Below are positions 45,097 to 52,933 of a stretch of DNA of 64,000 nt, piece after piece. The notes below the pieces were generated by a model. That model was given only the letters and a program-made list of their open reading frames with translations. It made no database searches and was not told the origin of the DNA. The stretch is from CADEGL01 sp050180485 (GTDB lineage: Bacteria; Pseudomonadota; Alphaproteobacteria; CADEGL01), in assembly GCA_050180485.1 (NCBI GenBank), contig JBFXED010000005.1, positions 1-64,000 on the forward strand. Direction: 5' to 3'. How positions within the stretch are numbered: position 1 is the stretch's first letter; each line of letters begins with the position of its first letter. The position numbers and the translations under genes are program-made.

Positions 45097-46683
45097 TCAT
45101 GGCGGCGTCAACGGGCCAGTGTCGGTCTTGGTCTTCTGGTCCGCCTCGGCCACGAACTCCTGCCAGCCGCCGCCCAGCGCCTGGAATAGCGCGGCCGTGT
45201 CCTTCAGGCGCTGGGAGCGCGCCGCGATCACCTGAATGCGCGCGCGGCGGCGTTGCCGGTCCGCGTCCAGCACGTTCAGGATGTTCACCGCGCCCGCGCG
45301 GTATTGCATGTCCACGAGGTCGTAATAGCCCGAGGCCGCGCGCTCGAAGGTGGCCTGGGCCTGCAAGGATTGCGCATCGAGCACGAGCGCCCGCAGCGAA
45401 TCGGCCACGTTGCGGAAGGCGTTAAGCACGGTGACCTGATAGTCGGCCGCGGCCTGCTCCATCGCGGCATCGGCCGCGCGCCTCTGGGCGCGCAGGGTGC
45501 CGCCCTGGAAGATGGGCTGCACCAGGCCCGCGCCGATGCTCCACAGCCCCATGTAGGGCGTGAACAGCTCGCCCATCTGCAGCGCCTGGCTGCCAATGCT
45601 GCCCGACAGCGTGATCTTGGGATACATGTTGGCGACCGCGACGCCCACGTTCGCCGTGGCCGCGTGCAGCGTGGCCTGAGCCGCCTGGATGTCGGGGCGC
45701 TGCTCCGCGATCGTCGATGGCACGCTGAGCGGAATGTCGCGCGGCAGAGTCATATGGTCGAGGCGCACGGGCTCCAGGCCCGCCTGGCTGGGGAAACGGC
45801 CGAGCAAGGCCGCCAACAGATTCTCGGTCTGCTCGAGACGCAGGCGCAGCGGCGGCAGCAAAGAACGCTGTTCCTCCAACTGCGAGCGCGCGGTCAACGT
45901 GTCCAGGCGAGACTTGGCGCCGAACTGCTCCTGCTGCTCGATCAGGCCGGTGGTGCGCTCGAAGGCGGCAATGATCTCTTCCAACGTCGCGATCTGGTCA
46001 CGCAGCGAGGCCTCCTCGAACGACGCCGTGACCACGTTGGCGATCAGCGTCAGATAGGTGCCGGCCAGTTCGGCGCGTTGCACGTCCTCCTGCGCCTTTT
46101 GCGATTCGATGCTGCGCTCGACCCCACCGAACAGATCCAGCGTGTAGGAAACGTCGGCGGTGACGTTGTAGAGGGAATAATTCGTGTCCGGCACCAGGCG
46201 CGATTCGCCGGGACCGAAAGCGGCGGATGAATTCTTCTGCGTGTTCATCCCCAGGTTGCCGCTGACCGACGGATAGCGACCGCCCGCCGCGGCCGCGACG
46301 TTCTCCTTGGCCCGCTTAAGCGCGGCCCGCGCCGACGTGATGGTCGGATTATTGGCCAACGCCGCGTCGACGCGGCGGTTCAGCTCGGGGCTGTTGTAGA
46401 GAAGCCACCAACGCTCCTGCACGGGCTCTTCCGCCAAGAAACGCTGCGCGTCGCCCGTCGGCGCGTCGACCGCAATGGTCTGCGCCGGCATGGGCTCCTT
46501 GGTCAGCTCCTTGACTTGCGGCGCGGCGGGCTTTTCGAAATCCGGACCAACGGCGCAGGCGGCCAGGAAAACAGAAAGCGCACACGCGGCCAAAACCCGC
46601 CCCGCCGAAACCTTCCTTTTCCGGCCGATAGAAAACACGACGCTCGGCGACACAGACAAATCCAACTTCTTGTTATCAAACAT
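45097..46683 (-). CDS. outer-membrane efflux lipoprotein, NodT/OprM type
   Basis: This 528-residue protein is the outer-membrane channel of the tripartite pump. A long N-terminus (MFDNKKLDLS from 46683) leads to a lipobox, LSVFLAACAVGPDF, with Cys as lipidation site. Two outer-membrane-efflux domains follow, with characteristic VAAAAGGRYPSVSG, DVSYTLDLFG, RPDIQAAQATLHAATANVGV and YPKITLSGSIG segments. The frame extends upstream into LysR, but that part does not match the family. It is the first pump gene in the operon LysR-OMF-MFP-RND. Confidence 0.94.
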   Translation of the reverse strand: MFDNKKLDLSVSPSVVFSIGRKRKVSAGRVLAACALSVFLAACAVGPDFEKPAAPQVKELTKEPMPAQTIAVDAPTGDAQRFLAEEPVQERWWLLYNSPELNRRVDAALANNPTITSARAALKRAKENVAAAAGGRYPSVSGNLGMNTQKNSSAAFGPGESRLVPDTNYSLYNVTADVSYTLDLFGGVERSIESQKAQEDVQRAELAGTYLTLIANVVTASFEEASLRDQIATLEEIIAAFERTTGLIEQQEQFGAKSRLDTLTARSQLEEQRSLLPPLRLRLEQTENLLAALLGRFPSQAGLEPVRLDHMTLPRDIPLSVPSTIAEQRPDIQAAQATLHAATANVGVAVANMYPKITLSGSIGSQALQMGELFTPYMGLWSIGAGLVQPIFQGGTLRAQRRAADAAMEQAAADYQVTVLNAFRNVADSLRALVLDAQSLQAQATFERAASGYYDLVDMQYRAGAVNILNVLDADRQRRRARIQVIAARSQRLKDTAALFQALGGGWQEFVAEADQKTKTDTGPLTPP

Positions 46684-46717
46684 CCCCGAGGGACCAGGGA
46701 TAGTAGGCAGGATGGCG

Positions 46718-46767
46718 ACTATAGGCTCGCAAAATAAGACCGAAATGGCGCCGGAATAGTCCGGCGC
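46718..46767 (-). promoter_or_regulatory. hairpin and possible -10 element before the efflux operon
   Basis: On the minus strand a perfect 8-bp stem GCGCCGGA/TCCGGCGC with a four-base loop (46767-46748) follows the LysR stop. After it come a U-containing stretch (GTCTTATTTT) and TATAGT at 46723-46718, a good -10 hexamer about 35 bases before the outer-membrane-factor ATG. No clear -35 is seen. The hairpin may end the LysR transcript or attenuate read-through into the pump genes. Confidence 0.4.
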
Positions 46768-46770
46768 GGC

Positions 46771-46796
46771 GGAACACATTGTTCCATCATTGGAAC
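46771..46796. promoter_or_regulatory. dyad operator candidate upstream of the efflux operon
   Basis: Three GGAAC/GTTCC half-sites form two overlapping inverted repeats: GGAAC-N5-GTTCC at 46771-46785 and GTTCC-N6-GGAAC at 46781-46796. The second has the same layout as the dyad abutting the LysR start at 47717-47732 and fits the T-N11-A rule of LysR-type sites. It spans the LysR stop codon and lies roughly 90-110 bases before the pump's first gene. Confidence 0.55.
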
Positions 46797-47716
46797 GACA
46801 TCCCGCTGTTGTTGACGCGCAGATACTCGCGCGCCTGGGCCTGCAGCCAGTCGAGGAACGCGCGCAGCTTGGGCGAATGGCGCCGGTGCGGCGCGAACAG
46901 CGCATAGGCTTCGCTCGCGGGCAGCGACCATTCGGGCAGCACATGCTCCAGCACGCGCGCGCCCACATCGGCCATGCAGATAATGTCAGGCAAGGCGCCG
47001 ATGCCGGCACCGCCGCGCACGGCTTCATAGACGGTGGCGGGATCGTTGACCGACAGGCGCGGCGCGATGGGCAGAAGCCGCTTGCCCTCGGGCCCGTGCA
47101 GCTCCCATGTCTCGCCGCGCTGAACGGACAAGAAGTCGGCCAAGTCGTGATCGTCCAGCTCGTCCGGCGTCTTCGGCCGGCCGCGCTTGTCCAGATATGC
47201 GGGACTGGCGAACAGGCGGATCGGCACGGTCGGCAGGGCCATCGCGATCAACGAGGAATCCGGTACCGGGCCGAAGCGGATCGAGACATCCACATCGTTG
47301 GCGATCGGATCGAGGGATTCGCGCGTCATCGCGTTCAGCACCAGCTCGACGCGCACCTCCGGGTGGTCGTTGAGGAAGCCGCCCAACAATGGCCCCAGGA
47401 ACCCGCGCGCGAAGGCGAAGGGACAGGCCACGCGCAACAGTCCGCGCGGCGCGCCTTGCAGATGGACGACGGCGATCTCCGCCTCTTCGATGCCTTTCAG
47501 GATGTTGGTGCAATGGCCGTGGAAGGCGGTGCCCGCGTCGGTCAACGCCACTTGGCGCGTCGAACGCTGCAACAGCTTGGCGCCGAGCGACGCCTCCAGG
47601 CGGCCGACCTCGCGGCTGACCGACGACTTGGCCATGCCCAACGCCCGCGCCGCCCCGGAAATGGAGCGCAGCTCGGCGACCTTGGCGAAGGTGCGGATGG
47701 CGTTGAAATCAAGCAT
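46787..47716 (-). CDS. LysR-family transcriptional regulator
   Basis: This 309-residue regulator starts at ATG 47716 (MLDFNAIRTFAKVAELRSIS). The winged-helix DNA-binding region includes GAARALGMAKSSVSREVGRLEASLGAKLL, quoted in parts as ARALGMAKSSVSREVGRLE. The C-terminal co-inducer domain begins near residue 90 (GLLRVACPFAFARG). It is of the AaeR/DmlR-like group that often controls efflux or aromatic genes. It stands directly upstream of the RND pump operon on the same strand. A matching dyad at its own start codon and before the pump suggests control of both. Confidence 0.92.
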   Translation of the reverse strand: MLDFNAIRTFAKVAELRSISGAARALGMAKSSVSREVGRLEASLGAKLLQRSTRQVALTDAGTAFHGHCTNILKGIEEAEIAVVHLQGAPRGLLRVACPFAFARGFLGPLLGGFLNDHPEVRVELVLNAMTRESLDPIANDVDVSIRFGPVPDSSLIAMALPTVPIRLFASPAYLDKRGRPKTPDELDDHDLADFLSVQRGETWELHGPEGKRLLPIAPRLSVNDPATVYEAVRGGAGIGALPDIICMADVGARVLEHVLPEWSLPASEAYALFAPHRRHSPKLRAFLDWLQAQAREYLRVNNSGMSFQ

Positions 47717-47732
47717 GTTCCCAGCAGGGAAC
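47717..47732. promoter_or_regulatory. dyad operator candidate abutting the LysR start codon
   Basis: GTTCCCAGCAGGGAAC is a perfect palindrome with a four-base centre, touching the LysR ATG. It fits GTTCC-N6-GGAAC, the same half-sites and spacing as the site at 46781-46796. A regulator bound here would block translation or transcription of its own gene, as in autoregulation. Confidence 0.55.
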
Positions 47733-47803
47733 AATACTGCAACGCACAAATATTGTCTTGTGATTATTTCCGAGAACGCGTCAGGAACGGCGGGACGAGT
47801 CTC

Positions 47804-49099
47804 CTATTCTTTCCCATCCCGGGCCAGGTCGAAGGTCGCGACCCCCCCATCCGTTAGCGACGGGCGCTTGAAGATTTCGTCATGGCGCAGCGTGCGCACC
47901 GTGTCGTTGTAGCCCGCGCGCCAGTGCTCCTCCATCGAAAGACGCGAGAACTCGTAGTCCTTGGACTGGCCCTCGTAACGTTCGGTCCGGTAGATGAGCT
48001 GGACGATCGAATAGACCTTGCGGTCGGCGATGCGGCGCAGGAGTTCGCCATCCTCGCCGTCGTTGATGCCGTCGGGCACCTTGTCGAGCAGATCGGCCAA
48101 TGCGTTGCGGACGCGCTGCTGCATCTTGAACTGGTCGGTCATCGCGCGCGTGCGGCTGGAATACTGGATTTCCTTTTGACGCGTCGAGACCTCGGCCAGA
48201 TTGCGCGGCATGTCGCCGCGCGCGTTCCACAGGTCGACCTGGAAGGCCAGCGTATCCATGCGCTTGTCGGCTTGCTGCACCACCCATTGCAGGGGCGTGT
48301 TCGAAACCAGGCCGCCATCCCAATAAAACTCGCCCTCGATCTCGACCGCGGGGAAGCCCGGCGGCAGGGCACCGCTGGCCATGATGTGTTCGGGCCGGAT
48401 GCGCTGCTCGGCCGAATCGAAATAGACGAAGTTGCCCTTCCGTACGTTCACGGCGCCGACCGAAAGCCGCACCTCCTCGCCCAGCCGGTCGAAGTCGATC
48501 AGATTCTCGAGCGTCGCCTTCAACTCGGCGGTGTCGTAATAGCTGGTGGCCTCGGGCGTGCCGTCGGGCTGGAAGAACGGTGGCGGCATGCGCGGCGTGA
48601 AGAACCCGGCCGCACCCATGGTGAGGGCGAAGGCCGCGGCGCCGCGGTTGTAGACCTCGCGCATCATGTCGCCGCGCACGAAGGGCGCGGTGTAGTGCCC
48701 CAGGCCCCAGCCCGCGATGGGGTGGCTCGTGACCAATTCCCAAAATTCACGCAACTTCTGCACGCGCTTGTCGGGATGGTTGCCCGCGATGATGGCCGAG
48801 TTGATCGCGCCGATGGAGATGCCCGCGACCCAATCCGGGCACAGGCCGGTCTCCGCCATGGCCTCGTAGACACCGGCCTGATAGGCGCCGAGCGCACCGC
48901 CGCCTTGGAGCAACAGCGCCACGCATTCGAACGGCACGTCCTTGCGCGCGACATGTCCGGGTGCGGCCGTATGCGGCCCACGTGCCGTATGATCAATCTT
49001 CTCGCGTGGCGCGCCGCCATCCGCCGCGCTGGGCTTTCGGTCTTCCGGCGGCGGAACCTCGCGGAGATGATCGCGCTTGCGCGTGTCCTTGTCGGCCAT
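47804..49099 (-). CDS. patatin-like phospholipase with DUF3734 C-terminus
   Basis: This 431-residue protein has a polar N-terminus of about 55 residues. The patatin domain follows: the oxyanion loop VALLLQGGGALGAYQAGVYE (in parts LLQGGGALGAYQAGVYE), the nucleophile elbow GISIGAINSAI with Ser in GxSxG, and the catalytic Asp in EFYWDGGLVSNTPLQW. After about residue 300 the DUF3734-type region has RNLAEVSTRQKEIQYSSRTR. Members hydrolyse membrane lipids, often in envelope maintenance or polyhydroxyalkanoate-related contexts. It stands alone. Confidence 0.93.
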   Translation of the reverse strand: MADKDTRKRDHLREVPPPEDRKPSAADGGAPREKIDHTARGPHTAAPGHVARKDVPFECVALLLQGGGALGAYQAGVYEAMAETGLCPDWVAGISIGAINSAIIAGNHPDKRVQKLREFWELVTSHPIAGWGLGHYTAPFVRGDMMREVYNRGAAAFALTMGAAGFFTPRMPPPFFQPDGTPEATSYYDTAELKATLENLIDFDRLGEEVRLSVGAVNVRKGNFVYFDSAEQRIRPEHIMASGALPPGFPAVEIEGEFYWDGGLVSNTPLQWVVQQADKRMDTLAFQVDLWNARGDMPRNLAEVSTRQKEIQYSSRTRAMTDQFKMQQRVRNALADLLDKVPDGINDGEDGELLRRIADRKVYSIVQLIYRTERYEGQSKDYEFSRLSMEEHWRAGYNDTVRTLRHDEIFKRPSLTDGGVATFDLARDGKE

Positions 49100-49269
49100 G
49101 GCTGCGATCCCTGTGTGCGAAGCACCCAGTATGACAGGTTTTCGTGACGGTCTGAATCCCTCGCGGCCACTGGAGGGGAGAGCTAGGCGGAACCTAAGCT
49201 TGCCCCCCCTGCTTCAGCACCCTTTGCCACGCGCCTCCCCCGATCGAAGCCGTTACCAATCGCGGCTGC

Positions 49270-50352
49270 CTACCCCAACTGCTCCAGCACCCATTGGTTG
49301 AACTTGCGCGGCAGGTGTTCCTGGGCGGAGTAGAAGCCCGCTTTATAGGCGCGTGACTGCACGCCCTCCTGCACCTGCTCGCAGATCGTCCAGTCCTGGC
49401 GGTTGACCGTGTCGGCGAACTCGACCGTGTCGGAGCAGTCAAAATCGGGGCGCGCGATCGTCTCGGGCTCGAACAGCCACTCGAACACGATGGTGGTTTC
49501 CTTCGGCCCGCGCGGCCACAGCGTGTAACTCTCCACATGGTCCGGCACCATGACCAGGAGCAGGTTCGGGTAGACCGTCGTGGAGCGGAAGCAGCCCTCG
49601 TCTTCCTTTTCGATGGTCGAGATCAGCGGCCGGTTGGTGCGCGCGGTGAAGGTCATGGAGTTACCGCCCTCGACATAGACGGCGCCGCCGGGATTCTCCT
49701 GCTGGATGATGCCCGAGCGGAAGCCGGGAATGATGTCGCACAGCTCGGGATGCACGCTCGGGCAATGGAAGCATTCGGTGAAGTTCTCGACCACCAGCTT
49801 CCAGTTGGCCTTGGCGTCGTAGCTCTTCCGGTGCGCGGCCTGAAGATGCCCCATGTTGTAGGCATGCAAGCGCGAGCCGATATTGCCGAGATTGGGCGTG
49901 AAGGGCGCGGGCTTCTCGTCCATGTTGACGAACACGAAGCCCTGCCACTCGTGCACCGCCATGCCGCGCATGCCGTGCGCGGCGCGGTCGAAGCCTTCGG
50001 TCGCCGCCATCTTGGGCGTGCCGACGAGCCGCCCGTCGAGCGCGAAGGTCCAGCCGTGATAGCCGCAGATGACCGAGCGGCCCTTCAGGTGCCCCTGCGC
50101 GTTCGGGCACAGCCGGTTGCCGCGGTGGGGACAGACATTGAAGAAGGCGCGCACCGCGCCGTCCTCGCCACGCAGCACGACGACGCTCTCCCCGCCCACA
50201 CGCCGCACGATATAGTCGCCCGCGCTGGGCACGTCGGAACCGCGTCCGACGCAGAACCAGTTGCGCTGGAAGATGCGCGTCTCTTCCTTCGCGTAGATCT
50301 CGGGTTCGTAATAGTAGCGCGCCGGCAGAGTGGAATTGGCAGCCAAGCCCAT
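49270..50352 (-). CDS. Rieske-type aromatic-ring/quaternary-amine oxygenase alpha subunit
   Basis: This 360-residue enzyme starts at ATG 50352. The Rieske 2Fe-2S site is CPHRGN plus CGYHGW. The mononuclear iron site is in VENFTECFHCPSVHPEL, with two His and a later Asp. The SRPBCC catalytic domain ends QWVLEQLG. The ECFHCPSVHPEL form is shared by glycine-betaine, carnitine and stachydrine monooxygenases, so a quaternary-amine or small polar substrate is plausible. No ferredoxin reductase gene is adjacent. It is divergent from the M24-like gene with 165 bp between. Confidence 0.9.
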   Translation of the reverse strand: MGLAANSTLPARYYYEPEIYAKEETRIFQRNWFCVGRGSDVPSAGDYIVRRVGGESVVVLRGEDGAVRAFFNVCPHRGNRLCPNAQGHLKGRSVICGYHGWTFALDGRLVGTPKMAATEGFDRAAHGMRGMAVHEWQGFVFVNMDEKPAPFTPNLGNIGSRLHAYNMGHLQAAHRKSYDAKANWKLVVENFTECFHCPSVHPELCDIIPGFRSGIIQQENPGGAVYVEGGNSMTFTARTNRPLISTIEKEDEGCFRSTTVYPNLLLVMVPDHVESYTLWPRGPKETTIVFEWLFEPETIARPDFDCSDTVEFADTVNRQDWTICEQVQEGVQSRAYKAGFYSAQEHLPRKFNQWVLEQLG

Positions 50353-50517
50353 GCCCGCCTCCCTATCGGCGCCATCGCATGCGCCGCCCATCGATATATA
50401 TGAAGTGTAGCGCGGATCTGGTCACGCCGTCCCGAGAAGACCGCATTAGTATACCCCCGACTCGCTCCCGACTCCGCTTCGGCCTAAGCTTTCCTGCATC
50501 CCTTGGGGAGGGAAACC

Positions 50518-51696
50518 ATGGTCCGCCACACGCCGCCGCCGGTCACCATCCAATCAGACCCGGCTTTTCCGGAGGCCGAGCATCGCGAGCGGCTGGCCCG
50601 CGCGCGCTTCGCCATCGGCCAGGCCGGGCTCGACGCCGTGGTCTGCGTGGCGCCGGAGCATCTCTATTACCTCGCGGGTTTCGACGGCCACACGCAGTTC
50701 TCGCTCCAGGCCTTCGTCTTCGGCACGAAGAAGCCGGAACCCACCCTGGTTTTCCGCGACGTCGACATCCTGAACGCGCGCGAATCCTCCTGGGTCGCCG
50801 ACATGCGCGTCTATCACCACGGCACGGACGATCCGATCGCGCTGATGGCCGAAGCCGCGCGCGAGCATGCCGGCCCGCAGGGACGCATCGGCGTGTGCTA
50901 CGACTCCTACGCGCTCCCCGGCGCGGCCGCGCTGCGCCTGGTGGCGGCGCTGGGCGAGCGCACGACGGACGCCACCAAGCTGATCGAGCATCTGCGCTAC
51001 CGCAAATCGGCGCGCGAGCTGGACTATATCCGCAGGGCGGGCGCCATCGCGGAAGCGGGATTGGCCGGCTTGCGCGTCGCCATGGCGGAAGGCCTGAGCG
51101 AGATCGAGCTGGCCGGCGCGGTCGAATCCGCCATGCGCGTCGCGGGCACCGAGTACTCGGCCATGCCGACCTGGATGTCGACGGGCCTGCGCACGCGCGG
51201 CAGCCACCGCACGCCGACCGCGCGCAAGCTGAAGCAGGGCGAGCCGGTGAAGACCGAATTCGCGGGCGTTTACCGCCGCTATCACGCCGTCACCATGCAA
51301 ACCCTATGGCTCGGCCCGCCGAGCCGCGCGGCCGCCGAAGCCTACGACGCCGCGCGCGAGGCCTTGCGCGCGGGCTGCGAGAAAGTGCGCGTCGGCGTCT
51401 CGGTCGCGGAAGCCGAAGACGCGGCCTTCGGCGTGTTCAAACAACGCGGCTTCGATGTCGGGCTCCACGCCCGCTTCGGCTACGGCGTCTCTGCCGCCTA
51501 TCCGCCGAGTTGGCTCGAGGGCTTCGACATCACGCGCGAATCGGGCGAGGCCTTCCAGGCCAACACGTCCTTCGTGCTGCACACCCTCATGCCCTCCGCC
51601 GACGGCTACGGCATCCTGATCGGCGGCGCGTACGTGCTGACCGAGAAAGGACTGGAGTGCCTGAGCGGCGGCGATTTGGAATTGGTCGTCGCCTGA
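50518..51696 (+). CDS. M24 'pita-bread' hydrolase lacking metal ligands (creatinase / ectoine-hydrolase-like)
   Basis: This 392-residue protein starts at ATG 50518 after GGGGAGGGAAACC. An N-terminal creatinase domain (about 1-160) precedes the pita-bread domain. All five canonical M24 metal ligands seem replaced: the two Asp regions read KTEFAG and RRYHAVTMQT, the His region reads RFGYGVSAAYPPSW, and the Glu regions read FVLHTLMP and GILIGGAYVL. The pattern GY-G-x-x-YPP-W and HTLMP resembles ectoine hydrolase DoeA as I remember it; creatinase is also metal-free. It likely hydrolyses a C-N bond in a small amide or cyclic amino acid. Confidence 0.85.
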   Translation: MVRHTPPPVTIQSDPAFPEAEHRERLARARFAIGQAGLDAVVCVAPEHLYYLAGFDGHTQFSLQAFVFGTKKPEPTLVFRDVDILNARESSWVADMRVYHHGTDDPIALMAEAAREHAGPQGRIGVCYDSYALPGAAALRLVAALGERTTDATKLIEHLRYRKSARELDYIRRAGAIAEAGLAGLRVAMAEGLSEIELAGAVESAMRVAGTEYSAMPTWMSTGLRTRGSHRTPTARKLKQGEPVKTEFAGVYRRYHAVTMQTLWLGPPSRAAAEAYDAAREALRAGCEKVRVGVSVAEAEDAAFGVFKQRGFDVGLHARFGYGVSAAYPPSWLEGFDITRESGEAFQANTSFVLHTLMPSADGYGILIGGAYVLTEKGLECLSGGDLELVVA

Positions 51697-51703
51697 GAGC
51701 GCC

Positions 51704-52855
51704 CTAATCGCAGTCGACCGTAAAGCCGCCCAGATAGCACTGATGGGCCATTTCCTCGGCGCGCAAGCGTTGGGACTCGGGCAGGGCGACGGCCGATTCG
51801 TCGCGCAGATCGGCGGCGTCTTTCGGCGGGCTCGACGACGACGCGGCCAGGTTGAGCCACATCTGCGCACGCACGGGATCGGCGGGAACGCCCTCGCCCG
51901 CCGCGTACATCTTTCCGAGTGCGAGCTGCGCATCCGGCGCGCCCTGCCGCGCCGCTTTCAGATACCAGCGGAAGGCGCCTTGCGGATCCTTGTCCACGCC
52001 CTTGCCGGCGGCCAAGAGCGCGGCCAGCCCCACCTCGCCCGCGGCGTCGCCCTGCTCGGCCGCCTTGCGGTACCAGACCGAGGCCTGGAAAAAATCCTGC
52101 GCCGCGCCCTGGCCGGTTTCATAGAGCCGCGCCAAGGCCGTTTGCGCCGGCGCATAGTTGCGCTCGGCCGCCATGCGGTAGAGATCGCGCGCCTGGTCCA
52201 TGCTGGGCGAAACGGTCAGCCCCTGCGCGTTCATCTGCCCGAGCGCGTACTGCGCGGGTGCGAAACCCTGCTGCGCCGCGCGGTCGTACCAATTGGCGGC
52301 CTGGCCGTAATCCTGCTGCACGCCGCGCCCGTCGCGGTACATGCGCGCCAGATTGGCCATGGCGCGCAGGTCGCCTTTCAACGCCGCGCGGCGGAACAAT
52401 TTCACCGCCTCGGCATCGTCCTGCGTCCCGCCGTCGCCGCTTTCGTACAAGAGGCCGAGATTGTTTTCGCCGCAGGCGCGATGCGCCGCCGCCGCCTCGC
52501 GGAACCATTGGAAGGCCTTGCCGTAATCCCGCGTCACCCCGCGGCCGTCTTGGTACATCACGCCCAGATTGCATTGCGCGCGCGCATAGCCCTGGTCGGC
52601 CGCCCGCTGGTACCAGGACGCGGCCTTGGCATCGTCTTGCGCGGTGCCCAAGCCGTGCTCGTAGAGATAGCCCAGATTGTATTGCGCGATCGGCCGCCCC
52701 AAGAGCGCCGCCGTCGAGAACAGCGCATACGCCGTCTGGTAGTCGCCGGATTCGTAGGCCGCGACGCCGCGTTCGAAATCGTCCGCGCGCGCGGGCGCCG
52801 TGGCGAGCAACAGCACTGCGAACGCGGACAGGATGAGGCGATGAAAACGGCGCAT
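51704..52855 (-). CDS. periplasmic Sel1-repeat protein
   Basis: This 383-residue exported protein has a signal peptide (ILSAFAVLLLATAPARA, cleavage after ARA). A short TPR-like opening (YESGDYQTAYALFSTAA) is followed by eight Sel1-like repeats of about 36 residues, each with the AQ-LG-Y-GxGV-A-WY-AA-G pattern. The C-terminus has two cysteines (CYLGGFTVDCD). Such solenoids bind proteins and appear in envelope quality control and polysaccharide export. It converges on the M24-like gene with only seven bases between their stops. Confidence 0.9.
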   Translation of the reverse strand: MRRFHRLILSAFAVLLLATAPARADDFERGVAAYESGDYQTAYALFSTAALLGRPIAQYNLGYLYEHGLGTAQDDAKAASWYQRAADQGYARAQCNLGVMYQDGRGVTRDYGKAFQWFREAAAAHRACGENNLGLLYESGDGGTQDDAEAVKLFRRAALKGDLRAMANLARMYRDGRGVQQDYGQAANWYDRAAQQGFAPAQYALGQMNAQGLTVSPSMDQARDLYRMAAERNYAPAQTALARLYETGQGAAQDFFQASVWYRKAAEQGDAAGEVGLAALLAAGKGVDKDPQGAFRWYLKAARQGAPDAQLALGKMYAAGEGVPADPVRAQMWLNLAASSSSPPKDAADLRDESAVALPESQRLRAEEMAHQCYLGGFTVDCD

Positions 52856-52933
52856 GCGACGCTCGGTCAGCGGAAATGGGCCGCCAGGATGCCGGGGCCG
52901 CCGTCCCCGGTCGAGGGGATTGTTCGCGCGCGC

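Noticed and set aside
46684..47028. Longer N-terminus for the outer-membrane efflux lipoprotein
   Set aside because: The extension overlaps LysR out of frame. The lipobox and NodT-type start fit ATG 46683.
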